Position numbers and translations under genes: made by a program
Shown here: positions 1-11,738 of the stretch, in pieces
Numbering within the stretch: position 1 is the stretch's first letter
Layout of the letters: every line of letters begins with the position of its first letter
The notes under the pieces: model-generated
The model's database searches: none
What the model was told of the DNA's origin: nothing
Seen by the model: only the letters and a program-made list of their open reading frames with translations
Assembly (NCBI RefSeq): GCF_030247185.1
Contig: NC_080571.1
Coordinates: forward strand, 15,903,631-15,967,630
From: Malaya genurostris
Taxonomy: Eukaryota > Arthropoda > Insecta > Diptera > Culicidae
Length of the DNA: 64,000 bases
Direction: 5' to 3'

Positions 1-290
1 TCTCCGTATGTGTGCTTGTAAGTGTGCGTAGACACACCGAGAAAAAAACAAATTCCGATCAGGGTTGTTGTTGTTGTTGTTCTTGTTCTTGTTGCTGTTG
101 GTGTACCGTTCGTTCGTTTTTTCGACAACTACTCTCGTTTTTTCCCGATATGCTCGATTGCCTTGGAATTCTCTCAAACAAACTCATACACTTACACATA
201 CCAAAACACACAAAAAAAAATTGCAAACAAACGACAAGCAAACTTGTTGCCAGGTTTATCGTTGTTGATTTTTTCGTTTGTTTGTTTTAG
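1..290 (+). other. Probable 3' part of an intron with a TTG/TTC-rich tract and a strong splice acceptor
   Basis: The segment carries a TTG/TTC-rich microsatellite (about 64-105). It ends in a long T-rich polypyrimidine run followed by TTTTAG at 285-290, an excellent plus-strand splice acceptor. Open frames run through it but are low complexity. I read it as the end of an intron whose downstream exon starts at 291. This is inference from the acceptor and from the compositional change after it. Confidence 0.35.
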
Positions 291-2865
291 AACCGATGGC
301 GACAGCAGTGAAGTTTGCAACACTGGATTGCGCACCGAAGTAAGCCCTGCTGCACGAACGAAGGGCAAAATATTTGACAGAAGAATGACATTTCACGTTA
401 ACTCTTTGCACGAGTATCTTGAAGCCGTGTGTACTTTTAGGTGTAACATTTCTTTCACATATGTTTATTGAAACAAAATGGATTGAGAAGGAATATTCTG
501 CTAAACACGAGAAGCTCGAACAATTTATTACGAGACGATTTGATTGGAAACAAAATAATTGCTAATAATATTACGATAGTTATTATAAATAATTGATTAC
601 ACGGATATTAAGAAGGCAACCAAAGGAAAACACAAGAAAACAAATAAACCTTTCTAAACTTTACAATCTAGTTAAACAATTTTAAAAAAACAAAATAAAG
701 GGAAAACTTGTTGAAAATGATTCTAATTCATTCTAGCTGTGTCTTCACCTTGATAATGACGTTATAAAAAAAATGGCTTATTTTTACCCATACCGGAAAA
801 AAAAGAAACTATTTTACCACTTTGAACTGAATCATATTTAGAAATACTCCTGCAGATGTTACATACGAACATACCCATGCACACAAACAGAAAACATTAA
901 GCCGATGGTGATGACTTTGTGAAAGCTTCATCGCTGTCGCAAGAACAATCAACTTGTTCTCAAACAAAATTGTTAACCCTTATTAAGAGTAACATGCACG
1001 GTAAGAGAAACCGCCGTTTACTAAGGATGGCCACTGTAAAAAAAACTCCCATCTAATTAAAAACAAACTAAAAAATATATCGCATATTGTATGTTAAAAT
1101 TTAAGTTTTAACATAAATAGGCTTTTGTTTGTGCATAAAGTACTTTACCAAACGAAACTAAAAGCAAATACTAACGTATAAACAAATTTCTCCTTCGTAA
1201 GAAGTTTGCTTAGATCCCTCAGAAAATCACTAACACAAACGTAGCAAACAACAAATGTTAAGACAAATCTTTAGCCGATGAAGAAGGAAAGTGGCGTTAT
1301 GTATAGAGATAGAACAAAATCACAGATTAACTGACCCACGCGGTATCGATGTTTCAAAGTATGGAACACAAGACAAGTTGTTCACCGTGTATGGTAATTG
1401 AATAGAGCAAACAAATCAAGCCGATTGAAGGTTTTTAACACAAAACAACAAAAACGATTGCAACTAGTAACCAAAAAACAATTTCATTGTTACGATCACG
1501 TTCAGTTCGATTTTCCTACCGATCAAAGCAACCATTTGACAAGTGAATCGCAGCAAGCACCCACAAGTTAGTAAACAGCATAACTGTTATCGAATGTATC
1601 GAATAAATTAGTAGGCTGAGAAACAAGATGCACATTTCATCTATGAAGTACGTTAACGCAAACAAAGCAAAACAACTCTCACACACACACACACGTAGTT
1701 GAAACCAAAAGAGAAATAATACTAATAGCAAAACCAATACAAATTCATCCGTACGCGCACCAATCAGAAGAAGATTTAAAAAACACAAACCGTCACTTGC
1801 ATCTCGGACTGCACCACTTTCCCCCTTTCGCTTCCGTTCCATTGTTCCAACTCTGCGCGAATCATGTCACTTTTTGCACTCGTCCAAAAAAAACCACCAA
1901 ATTGAAAAAAAAACTAAGTATTACGCTTGCACGCACCAAACTACCTATACTACCTATATTATTAATCGCAATCTAATCTCCCGAAACCAAATCACACTCA
2001 CACAAAAAAAAACACATAAACATACAGTTTTTGCTTAGCAAGCCTACAGAACTAGAACATTATTCTTCCAAATTGAATAGTTTGAGCCTAAACTGAAAAT
2101 TTTTGCAAGCTGAATTGATCATATCTGTTTTGTTAGAATTGACCAGCTAAGGATATATTGAACAGTACAAATATGATTAATTTTTCGCTGTAAAACCCGT
2201 TTCAAACTATTACCGCAGCCATTGGTTATTAGAAAAGTTTCGAATAGCAATCAGTTTCGGCACACGAATTAATACTTGCGTATTTTCTTCCAGAATAATA
2301 AACAAACAAACAAAACATGTTTGTTTGTTTAAAAACCCGACCATCACCACCCATCCATTGCACGGTATCATGGTTCTAATCAGTTGTTTCACATCACCTT
2401 CGCCGTATGTCGCCACTGTATCGTGTCTCTGTAGCTTGATGAGTGAGCGAACTTGAATACTGTGTGTGAGCAAAGTCTGTCGTCTCGTTTCCGTTTCCTT
2501 CTTCCGTACTCTCTTTTCCATACGACGCCAAACATACCAAAGGCAAGCAAACAGAACAAAATACATACATAGAAATATATAGTGGTGTTTTTTTTAATTC
2601 TCAACCGACAACTGTAGCGAATTGTTAGTTTGGATGATTTGAAATTTGGAGAAAAAAACGTAACATAAAAATAGACACAGCAGAACAATCGCCAAGGCGA
2701 TTTTTAAGTTTATCAATAACATTCACTAATATTGGATAAAAAATATCGACAGTAGAACTGAACAGAAAACCAACTCTTTCTCTCTCTCTCTCTCCTTCTC
2801 TCAAATACACACACTCACAGTCACATGGAAAACATAAAGAAAACAATGGAAATTATTATACATTA

Positions 2866-2931
<66 letters not shown>

Positions 2932-2970
2932 TAATATGTACCTATAATTAAAAAGAAAAATAAAAAATCT
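291..2970 (+). other. Putative terminal exon and long 3' UTR of an unidentified plus-strand gene
   Basis: After the acceptor at 290 two frames stay open: one reaches a TAA at 341-343 (17 codons, CCG ATG GCG ... CCG AAG TAA), the other a TGA near 471. The following 2.5 kb is A-rich, dominated by CAAA/ACAAAC strings on the plus strand, with no transposon similarity I can recognise. That is typical of long insect 3' UTRs. An AATAAA occurs near 2957, followed within about 30 bases by a change of composition. The protein is too short to identify. A TC microsatellite (about 2778-2795) lies inside. Alternatively this is ordinary intergenic DNA. Confidence 0.35.
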
Positions 2971-3814
2971 ACTAAAACATCCGGTCGGGCGTTCTCATTT
3001 GAACCGGTAGGTTTTGAAGACGCTTATCGCACCGATCGCAGTAAGCCGCCCCTTACGAATCACGTGTGCCAACCGATTCGCTACAAAGTGTGAATCCGCA
3101 AAAACCGTGACAACGACGACAGGCAACGATTGCCCGTCGTCTGTTCCTCGATTCGCTTGTTGTCTGTTAAACAAGTCAAATCTTTCATCTGTTTCTCAGA
3201 ATCCGATTTTCATAACATAAAACGCAAAAACTTCAATGCGACACTGAAACAATTTTATCGCTTGAACGTGAAGATTCTTGCTTCGACAATATGTTCGACA
3301 TTTACTCAACACGCTCAGAACGCTCCGAATGTTACCACCTGTCTAATCTTTCATCATGGTTTGCTGCTACGGTCGTAAATTTTCGCATGTCTGATTTGAC
3401 ACACAGTATTCTACTACGGGGAAGTGCTACTGCACTACAATAGCAACCCCATTATCTGTGCCTGCTTTGACCAGATCGCCGATAATTCAATGGATATCGT
3501 ATATGGAGGTAAAAACTGTAGTGAAAACTAAACATAACAAAACTTTTTTTTTTGCTGAATGCAAATATTGTCATGCTAATAGTGTGGCTTTGGGTTAGAT
3601 ATCGTATGGCGCCATGGAGCAGTGCAGCAACAGCACAATTCATGCCGCAACAAAGCATTTATTAGATCTCTTTCTACTGCATAGCATTGTTCTTTGATGT
3701 TCCGTTTAAAAATTCATAGTTTTTTTTTCAACTATACTGATATTGACTCAACGGCTAAATTGTGTTAATCTTGGTTTGGTTTTGGGAACCAGCAAATAGG
3801 TTTATTTTACGGTC
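2971..3814. other. Unassigned DNA, no gene seen
   Basis: Nothing recognisable. The short open frames at 3014-3220 and 3130-3378 overlap in different frames, resemble no family I know and lack splice context. Confidence 0.3.
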
Positions 3815-3990
3815 GTTTTGAAGTGGATTACTTCGATTACTTACATTATTACCCTGATTATTTCTGGATTACTCGATTTCTTTTAAAATCTGATTACTCG
3901 GGATTACTTCTTGTTTATGGTAATATTTCTTCTGGAATTACTGCATTAATCTTAAATATACAATATTTGAAAAGAGGATTACGTCAATAT
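3815..3990. repeat. GATTACT-rich degenerate simple repeat
   Basis: The segment is built from irregular repeats of GATTACTT, GGATTACT and TGATTA. A similar block occurs at 8690-8850, so this is a recurring simple-repeat motif rather than one chance tract. The open frame 3823-4011 is a product of this repeat. Confidence 0.6.
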
Positions 3991-4002
3991 ACTTTTTTGT
4001 TT

Positions 4003-4127
4003 CAATTATAGAGGTTTTAACCTTAAGGCCATTCACCTTTCTGGGCCAGAAAAGCGGGGTTGGGAATCGAACCCAGGAGGGTTGCGTGAAAGGCATTGAC
4101 TAACCCATCAAGCTATATTCGTCCCTC
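4003..4127 (-). repeat. tRNA-derived SINE, minus strand
   Basis: Read on the minus strand, it has an RNA polymerase III A box (TAGCTTGATGGGTTAGTC, plus positions 4098-4115) and, about 25 bases further on, a B box (GGGTTCGATTCCC, 4062-4074). A non-tRNA tail follows (CCTTAAGGTTAAAACCTC). The 5' end is GAGGGACGAATA. This layout is that of mosquito tRNA-related SINEs. It is not a functional tRNA: the acceptor stem does not pair and there is an unrelated 3' body. Confidence 0.75.
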
Positions 4128-4660
4128 TAATATACAATTTTTCTAAAAAGCTCAAACACGAAATATAACTTTTTCACATTTTTCGATGGAAACATCATTT
4201 TTGTTTGTTGTATGAAAAATTCCCACAACCCTGTGGAAACAACAAAAAAACTTGTTTCAGAACATCGGTTCCGTGCAGGACCCACGTAGAACCATTTATT
4301 CAATATAGCGTTGCAACAATCCAACTTGAACGATTTTGAAACCCCTTTGGTTGGACTTTGTACAGGAAAACGAGACACTTGAGCGAATTAATTCTGATTC
4401 CTGCTCTTCTCTGGCAGAACTTTGAAAGTTTTAAAATTCACCGACTTATTGAATTTCACAAATTATTCCAATAATTCTCATAGAGAATGGCTTAGTAATC
4501 AGTTCTTCGAGTACGTACAATGTCTGTTTGTGTATATGTGCAAGTAACGTTTGACTATTCTCGGAGATGGACGATTTTCACTAACTTAGATTCAAATGAA
4601 ATGTCTTCTGAACCCATACAAAGCTTCTGAAGTGTTATCCGGTGCCTACTTCCCGAATAA
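4128..4660. other. Unassigned DNA with a trace of the hairpin-repeat module
   Basis: No gene seen. Positions 4559-4650 (CTCGGAGATGG... CACTAACTTAGATTCAAATGAAA) match the internal module of the CCTTTCTCATATAGAAAGG repeat family described at 14635-16090. This is probably a truncated fragment. Confidence 0.4.
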
Positions 4661-4672
4661 TGGTGAATTGTT

Positions 4673-5240
4673 GTGTGGAGCAGCGAAACACGGAAAAAAA
4701 TTGAAACATGGCTTAAATCAATTTTAATCGACAGGCCTTGTCAGTTGAAGTCCAAACAAATCGACTTCGGCTATATTAGTCCCAAGCTTTCAATTCCGGA
4801 AGCATCGGAAACAGTGGTCGAAATTTTGAAATTGGACACACTTTTCGCAGCCATAGCTTGAATTACTTTCACATATTACTTTCACATATTTAGATCATTA
4901 AAGCCTTGCCCGAAGACCATTTCTTCATTGTCACGGACAGTCTAAGCTCAATAGAAGCTCTCCGGGCAATAAAGCCAGGAAAGTATCCTCCATATTTTTT
5001 GGGGAAAATACGGGAACACTTGCGAACTTTATCTAAACGGTCTTATTCAATATCGTTAGCCTGGGTCCCTTCGCATTGTTCCATTCCGGGAATGGAAAAG
5101 GCTAAGGTGGGCGCATTAGAAGGAGGTATTCATGAAAGACCAATCTGCTTCAATGAATTTAGCAGTATCTCTCGTCAGAAAACTCTCGAAAATTGGCAAA
5201 CTTCATGGAGCAATGGCGAACTCGCTCAGAAAGTATAACC
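4673..5240 (+). pseudogene. Non-LTR retrotransposon remnant, RNase H domain
   Basis: The frame at 4906-5238 encodes the C-terminal half of an RNase H domain. It shows the metal-binding aspartate in FIVTDSLSSIEALRAI and the terminal catalytic region WVPSHCSIPG. The expected NE-RADSLAK stretch after it is collapsed to MEKAKVGA, so about five residues are deleted. The following residues (KVGALEGGIHERPICFNEFSS) match the second copy at 59222-59290 almost residue for residue. The upstream frame 4673-4861 is probably more of the same element, out of frame. It is degenerate: it has no reverse transcriptase, and lacks start and end. Confidence 0.75.
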
Positions 5241-5775
5241 GCCCGATTCTCTCGATTTCCGTCCCTGTCCACCATCTTCATTGGAACTAACAAGATCTTT
5301 TTTTGTTACTAACTTTCTCGTTCCCCCTTCCCTGTCTCTTCACCATCTCGATGGCAACTAATTAGATCTCTGTCGTTTTCAGACATTTTGTTCCCACATC
5401 CCCTTTTCACTCCGTTTCCTCAATGTTTACTTTTTTTCTCATTTTGTTCCGTAACATCGCCATCCCGTGACCGCTCCAGTCGATGACCAGCATGCGGGCC
5501 ACCCGCCGGGCCCTCGGTTTCCCGCGGACCCACACGAACCGAATGATGCTTACAACATAGATATTTTCCAACGCCATCTGACTGACTTTGCTATATTCAA
5601 TCAACCGGCCACTGCAGATTGCCAGCTGGATTTTCGAGAATCCGCGACCCCGATACGCCATATTATTCTAGTTGATATTATTCTAGTTTCAAGTTAGTGG
5701 TTAATTAAGATTAGAAAATACCCTTGGCATTTTAGAGCTTAGTGTTCCTCAAAATTATATTATATTATTGAATAA
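5241..5775 (+). mobile_element. Probable 3' tail of the LINE remnant
   Basis: A C/T-rich stretch with two related segments (CACCATCTTCATTGGAACTAA and CACCATCTCGATGGCAACTAA) is followed by a GC-richer stretch (5460-5660), then an AT-rich end with ATTGAATAAAAAAA at 5766-5779. It directly continues the RNase H remnant and looks like a 3' UTR with a simple A-rich tail. The open frames on either strand here are not protein-like. Confidence 0.5.
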
Positions 5776-6879
5776 AAAAACATGTACATAAAAGGCCGTG
5801 CACGCGGTAAAGAGAACGAAAGCTTAAGCTCGGATTTGAAACTACAAGCGAGTTCATTGGTATCAGAGCCCACATGTGCACGTGTTTCCAACCGTGTTGA
5901 AGAACGAAATGCACGGTGCAGATATGAATTATTGCTACCGATGTGTAATTTTGAAAGAAAAATGAAAGGATTTCAATGGATTGAACTTCATTTGAAATGG
6001 CATGTATCGGAATTCCATGCTTCGCAATGCACATCTTTTTTCTAGAACATTTACAATACACATTATTCAAACATTTATAATTCTCAATACTTCGCAATGC
6101 GCTGATCTCACTGTAAGTTTTCTAATGTCTAGTAAAAAAACTAACTTCATTTTCTAAGAAACAACTGAATTTTCACAAACTTTTACTCAAATTAAAGGTC
6201 TTATAATCTCGTAATCTGTTATTGAATTTTGTCCGGATCCGACTTCCGGTTCTGGACAGGGTTAGGCGTATTTGAAACTTCATGCCGGCATTTAGAGAGG
6301 AGCTGTAAAAAAAACATCTTCCAAGTTTGACTCTAATCTGCCCAATTACGGATATGGATCGTATGAATTTCAAAATAGTTTACAAGCAAATCCATCCAAA
6401 AGTGTTCGAGACGTTGTTTATCAAAGTGAGGGCACTGTTTTATTCCTGAAAGTACTACGATACACTTTATCTTCGTTCAACGATTTTCATCTAACAGCTG
6501 ATTAAAGAATATTTCGTATGTGGTATGCCATATATTGCCTCAGGTTTTGGTATGATTGGCTAGTAGATATGAGTTTGACCGCTACCGATTTTTTCTTCAC
6601 AAACAGTTCATATTTCTGCATCGAATCAAATGAGCGTCTCAAAACAATCAATGCAACGAGAGCTTTTTTAGAAACCCCAGATCAATGAGTTCGACGTACT
6701 TAACGATAGTAATTTTTTCGGTGGTGTAATCTCTTTACCGTGTGAAACAAGTGGATTTTCGATCTGAATCTGATGCTATACTGAAAGATACGCAAAATAC
6801 AGATGCCAGACCTAGCAATATGTATGTTCCTGAATCAACGCCCAGTAATACATCATCGAATCAGCCAGATTAGAAGCCA
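5776..6879. other. Unassigned DNA containing a hairpin-repeat module
   Basis: No gene seen. Positions 6165-6290 (CACAAACTTTTACTCAAATTAAAGG ... TCCGGATCCGACTTCCGGTT) are one module of the abundant hairpin-repeat family. The rest is AT-rich and unrecognised. Confidence 0.4.
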
Positions 6880-7090
6880 TTAAAAAGTACGGGTGTGTAA
6901 TGTCAGAGACATAACTGGATGTCGTGAATACGAATAAAACTGACACGCTTTCTTTATACTTCCGAATTCGAATTGGTAGTTGATCGATTGTGCGAATTGT
7001 GCAACTTTCCCCTTTTTCACTGCTAGAATTTTATACGATGCGCCTAGACTAAATTGCAGATTAGTTACATTAAACATTCTGAAACGCAAT
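6880..7090. repeat. Dispersed repeat, copy 1 (partner near 37965-38130)
   Basis: The segment beginning GGGTGTGTAATGTCAGAGACATAACTGG matches 37974-38130 (GGGTGGGTAATGTCACAGATATAACTGG and onward), including ACTTCCGAAT and a TGTG(C/T)GAATT(G/T)TGCAAC stretch. The two copies are diverged. Function and ends are unknown. Confidence 0.55.
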
Positions 7091-7116
7091 TAAATATTAT
7101 GAAATAACTAGATAGT

Positions 7117-7725
7117 TCTTTATAATAAAAATGAGCCGTATAGTTTACAGTAAAGTAAAATTTCGCATAATTCTTTGGGAGTATTATTATGGTTCTAAAA
7201 AGAACCGATTTGAAGAATTCTGGAATTAGAAACTGGACCTGAGTTCAAGAACTAAATTCAGAACTTAGAACAGACTCAGAATTCAGTTGGATTTTAGTTC
7301 TAGAACTACAATTTTGAAACTGAAATCAGTTCCGGAATTTTTTCCAAAACCCAGTTCAGCACACAGGCTCTGAATTTTAAACCCATATTCCGGAACTAAG
7401 CTCTGAAACTTGAAGACGATTTTTCGCCACGACCATCAAAATGGGTTGTATAGAGCACAATAAAGCTAAATTTCGCATAATTCTTTGAGAGTATTATTAT
7501 GATTCTAAATAGAACGAATAGAATTCAAGAATAAGGAACTGGACCTGAGTTCAAGAACTAAATTTAGAACCAAGAACAGACTCAGAGATCAGTTGCAATT
7601 CTAAAACTATAATTTCGAAACTGAAATCAGTTCCGGAATATAGTTCCAGAATCCAGTTTCAGCACGCAGGCTCTGAATTCTAAACCTATATTCCGGAACT
7701 AAAATCTGAAACTTGAAGACGACTT
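7117..7725. repeat. Tandem duplication of an approximately 300 bp unit, GAACT/TTCAG-rich
   Basis: Two head-to-tail copies begin near 7137 and 7440. Each has AATTTCGCATAATTCTTTG(G/A)GAGTATTATTATG, then CTGGACCTGAGTTCAAGAACTAAATT, and ends in CCTATATTCCGGAACTAA plus GAAACTTGAAGACGA. Within each, short motifs such as TCAGTTC, GAACTGA and AATTCAG recur irregularly. The same motif-rich composition is seen at 37150-37850 and 54500-54970. No coding potential. Confidence 0.7.
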
Positions 7726-7774
7726 CTCGCTACGACTACCGAAAAGCAAATGAGAACTGCTCTCATTATTGACA

Positions 7775-7965
7775 ACCGCTGCGCTCCCGACGATTGAAGT
7801 CCAAATGAAAGCACGACCTGAGCGTTTGAGGCTTTATACCACGCAAAAGGTCTGCTTACATTGCCGACTGCTCCACCTGACGACTGAAGTCCGACCTGAG
7901 CGTTTGAGGTACTTAACCACGCAGAAGGTGCACTCTCCGAAGCTGCTGGTCCCACGACGTCTGCT
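7775..7965. repeat. Short tandem repeat, two units of about 90-105 bp
   Basis: GA(C/A)TGAAGTCC, then GACCTGAGCGTTTGAGG and ACCACGCA(A/G)AAGGT, occur twice (about 7790-7850 and 7885-7930). The overlapping open frames on both strands (7686-8015 minus, 7769-8035 plus) arise from this. The 3' end of the block (TCGAATTTCGATCACGGTTCC ... GATATGTGTCTGATTACCTCAAAA) resembles 55060-55135, so it belongs to the same dispersed family as the GAACT-rich sequence. Confidence 0.55.
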
Positions 7966-8149
7966 TGCATCCAACGCACGAGAAGAAATGATCGAATTTC
8001 GATCACGGTTCCCATTTTATAACGCAGTCAGTTGAAGATATGTGTCTGATTACCTCAAAATCGTCGTCCTTGCGCGAAAAAGCCAAGCAAAAGTAAAGAG
8101 CTTTCTGCGTTTTTTTCAAAGTTTGAGAAAACCTAATATTTGAGTTGTT

Positions 8150-8340
8150 TGTGGTTATCTCACACTGTTCGAAATATTATCCTAAATTCCTGACCATATT
8201 TTTGATGAAATGGTGAAAGAATTATGTTGCTGCCTTTTATACAAGTCGAGATATTCACGATTAAGTTCTGCCCATTCTTCCATATGGCTAATTTTGAAAA
8301 GGCACCCCATAGTAAAGTAAGTCATATTCACGACAATATA
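8150..8340. repeat. Dispersed repeat (GGCACCCCATAGTAAAGTAA family)
   Basis: The segment with GAGATATTCACGAT and TTTTGAAAAGGCACCCCATAGTAAAGTAA, then TATTCACGACAA, matches 13020-13215 closely. An inverse-oriented relative lies at 51020-51125 (TTTACTATGGGACATC ... GATCGTGAATATCTC). Three copies in 64 kb indicate a repeat family. No coding content. Confidence 0.6.
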
Positions 8341-8599
8341 TAAATGATGTTGGAGTACATTGCAAATTCTCCCTTATACTGATTTTGATGTTGATCTGAA
8401 AGACTGCGCTCAAGAATACGGTAAAGAAACAGTAACTGTAAAACAAAATTGTTAAAATCAGGAGGTTTGAAGGCGAAATTATTATCGTTAAAATATCTCT
8501 TCTATTGTCAATATTCCGTATGCAGCCCGTGAGGGTAAGTGCTGATAGGCTTCGAAGATACATTAGAAACAGCATGCACCAAATTGAAGAACCGATTTC

Positions 8600-8850
8600 G
8601 AGTTGAGTCGAATGGTATATAACACTAGGGGTCTTCGGAGCTCAGATTTTCCAGCAATTCGTTTACCTTTCTATAGAGAAAGGGAAAACGGATTACTATA
8701 TGATTACTGGATTATTTTAAATTTTTTCCTGGTTACTTGAATTATTTGATTACTTTGAATTACTAATGATTACTTTTGGATTCCTAATGTAATCCACCGA
8801 TTGCTGGATTTCTTGCAAAAAATTAGAGTAATCCTGGATTACTTGACACC
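8600..8850. repeat. Truncated hairpin-repeat end followed by a GATTACT-rich tract
   Basis: GAGTTGAGTCGAATGGTATATAACACTAGGG followed by CCTTTCTATAGAGAAAGGG is the terminal part of the hairpin-repeat family in reverse orientation. It is fused directly to a GATTAC-rich block (8690-8850) like that at 3815-3990. Confidence 0.5.
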
Positions 8851-8859
8851 TTTGCGGCT

Positions 8860-10055
8860 TGTTGGAAACCCTTGATTAAAACTGTGATTAAGGCTGTGAA
8901 CCATTTCGCGGTGAATTTTAACTTTTGGTTGAAATCTGACACTTGAGTGGTTGTTTGTGTCGAGTAGTTAAATTTAACTAAAACTGCTGCCCATTTCAAA
9001 ATTGGACGGGCAGAAAGTTGTTTGGGTTTATTTTCCACTGGAAATAATTTTTTTCAGTGTCGGAAAATAACAATCGATCGCATTCGTAATCGAATGTTCG
9101 AAAAGAAACAAACACGTTTTTTAACAATCAACTTCGGTAAGACGAAGGTGCCTATCACAGCAGAGGCTGTATTATAGGCATCAAATAGAAGTGATAAAAA
9201 GTAGCATCCCCGCAAGTGAGTTCTGTTTGTGCACCGGTTTTGTATGGGTATCGACAGCAGACACTATTGTGCTATCCTCAAGCAGCAACGAGCAGTATCA
9301 TATCTCCGTTGCACAGTGTTCCGGAACGGGAAATTAGCGTGACAAAAATATTTTCTCTAATAAATATTAGTTTTTTGTAAGTGGTGTCTTCACAAAAGTT
9401 GTTTGTAATCAAATGGCGCTCCCTTTGATGAAAAAAGTTACTAGGGTGGTCCTTATTTAGATTGAAATCTGGAATCTAACTTTCTTAATTGAACTCAAAA
9501 ATGATTTTGTTGTACAATAAATTGTAGGAAATTTTATTGCGAGCAACTTTGCTGAAAAACGTACCTCTCTAGCTCTTCATTTGATCGAGTTACAATAATT
9601 TTCCCGAGTAAAAGTAGGGTGGCTCCTGAAAAATCACCTTTTTTGTTCTAACTTTTTTGTGAAATGTTCTACCTAAAAGTTGTCTTCAGAAGAGTTGTTA
9701 TAGGTTCAAATTAAGCATTGCGCACAATTTCGCTCAACCAAGCTTTTTCATATGAGCTACCAGTAAAAAGTTATGATTGTTTTTTTTTTATCCAAAACTA
9801 GTCAAGCTTCAAATATCAATATTCATTAGATGCCAGATCGATGAAAATGTATCCTAAGCGGTTCCCGAAAGGTCATAATATAATAAAAATTTAAGAGAAA
9901 ATTGGAAGGGTGTTTTTTCTTTAACTTATTTAAATTAGTTTTAAAATTCTTTTTTAAAAAACACAAAAACATTGCATAGCTCTCAAACGCCTTAACGTAT
10001 CAACATACTTCCCTCAGCAGAATAATAGTATCAAATTAGTTCTACAAATGTTCCA
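8860..10055. other. Unassigned AT-rich DNA, probably old repeat
   Basis: No gene seen. Positions 9380-9960 carry short recurring phrases (TAGGGTGGTCC, TAGGGTGGCTCC, GTTGTCTTCA(G/C)A(A/G)AGTTGTT) that suggest a decayed dispersed repeat. No ORF of note. Confidence 0.3.
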
Positions 10056-10115
10056 TACATTGTCCTTTCGAGAAATGAGACACACAAAAACTACAGCCGA
10101 AAATAGATTGCAGAA
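10056..10115. repeat. Short direct repeat, copy 1 (partner 12310-12365)
   Basis: CATTGTCCTTTCGAGAAATGAGACACACAAAAAC occurs here and again immediately right of the mariner at 12312. The two copies bracket the 1.2 kb TIR element and the mariner. They may be an ancient duplication at the locus or two fragments of one dispersed repeat. Confidence 0.6.
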
Positions 10116-10147
10116 CACTTTTAATTCATTTATTACCAAAATAACTA

Positions 10148-11363
10148 CACGGAACGACCGAAATCAGCATTTTCGCGAAAAATTTAGTTGATTTGCTGAT
10201 TTTAGTTAGTTATTTTTTGAGACAACTAAAAAAATCTTACTTTTGCTAATTTAGATTTTTTATTCTTATTCCCTTAATAATAATAAAATATTTGTTGAAA
10301 TGACTATATTTTTAGTTGAATTCACAAATTAAACGTGCTGTTATTTCTTAGCTAAGGCACATTTCATTCCCATTCAACTAATTTTTTAGTTGAATTAAAG
10401 AAATAAAATGTTGTTTTCAACCAATACGAATGGTTGAATTGGCTTCTGCAATCTGCAGCTATATGGCGCCCTTTCACCGAAACGGTAACACCGTAATGAC
10501 TACTAGCCACTAGATGGCACACTACTGCCGAAAAAATTTCAGACGCGGTTGTCTTTTCTATATTGGCAGGTATAAATACGATGTTGTATTGGAGAAAAAG
10601 ACATAAACGAAACATAAACATCTTTTTGAATTTTTTTCCTTCTAAATCACTGTTTTCTTTATTCTCACTGAAAACTTTGAGCACTCGGAGAACAAAAACC
10701 GAATACAAATAGTACACCGGACGGCGCAGTTCGGAAGGTTTGAAGATACAAAAGAACTTCATCACAATTAGAGTGAAACATTCGAAATTCACTTCGCTGT
10801 TCCGCGTAAAAACATTATTACGCACAATCGTTTCAAATGCGCACAAATTCTGAATAAATGCACTTTTCAAGAGTTTACGTCATTTTTACAACTCGTTTTA
10901 GAAATTTATATATCGATATATCGTAACACATGCGAAAAACATCTAAACAATTCGCAAGCAGTTTCAACAAGACTGTCCTTTTTAGCTTTTTAATGGTTTG
11001 TTTTGCTTTGACACTTCTCATGAGATTTTGGCTAATAAACTTGTTAATAAAACCCATTTCATTTTTGTTTTCTTTGTGCTGTCCTTCAGTAATGATGGTG
11101 ATACATAAATAGAAACAAATTTTCTGATTTTAATAACAAAATTAGTTGTCAATGAGAATTTCGTGTTGGATTGAAATATTGCTGGTTTGTGTCCAGAATA
11201 TTCACCAACTAAACACATTCTCTAAAAATAAGAGTTTTTTCAGCAAAGTAAATTCTCAATTTTAACTAATTTTATAGTTATTTTGGAAATTTTGTTGTTA
11301 AAATCTACTAATTCAAAAACAGTAATACGAATTAGGCGCAGAGCTAATTTCGGTCGTTCCGTG
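10148..11363. mobile_element. 1.2 kb TIR transposon of unknown superfamily, copy 1
   Basis: The element starts CACGGAACGACCGAAATCAGC and ends with the inverse (GCTAATTTCGGTCGTTCCGTG), flanked by TA on both sides (10146-10147 and 11364-11365). The interior is AT-rich with many AACTAA/TTAGTT motifs and a second set of inverted sub-ends (TTTAGTTGATTTGCTGATTTTAGTTAG near the left, TTTTAACTAATTTTATAGTTA near the right). A second copy lies at 62179-63375. The interior minus-strand frames (10364-10870; 10875-11057) resemble no transposase I know, so it looks non-autonomous. The TA target is compatible with Tc1/mariner-type transposition, but TIR sequence and length do not identify a family. Confidence 0.8.
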
Positions 11364-11468
11364 TACTTCAATTGAGTTTGTGCAACTGAAGATTAGAGAT
11401 AACAGTTCGGCTGAAAAGTTCGTATCTTTTAATAGAAACACACATTTTTTTGCCAAAATTCGTTTTTA

Positions 11469-11738
11469 TTATTCTACATAATTGCCATCAGAGGCGATAC
11501 AGCGATTATAGCGATCTTCCAACTTTTCGATACCATTTTTGTAGTACGATTTGTCCTTTGCCTCGAAATAGGCCTCAGTTTCAGCGATTACCTCTTCATT
11601 GCTTCTAAATTTTTTACCAGCGAGCATTCTCTTGAGGTCTGAGAACAGGAAAAAGTCACTGGGGGCCAAATCTAAAGAATACGGTGGATGAGGGATCAAT
11701 TCGAAGCCCAATTCGTTCAATTTCAGCATGGTTTTCAA
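11469..11738 (-). pseudogene. Mariner transposase, C-terminal fragment
   Basis: The frame starts MKTMLKLNELGFELIPHPPY and contains the DLAPSDFFLF motif with the last catalytic aspartate (the D of DD34D elements). It ends with the typical YNRCIASDGNYVE terminus. The proline usually before DLAPSD is leucine (YSLDLAPSD). It is the remnant after loss of the central catalytic region. Confidence 0.85.

Noticed and set aside
10364..10870. 168-residue minus frame as a transposase
   Set aside because: No catalytic or DNA-binding motif visible, and copy 2 of the element does not keep the full frame.
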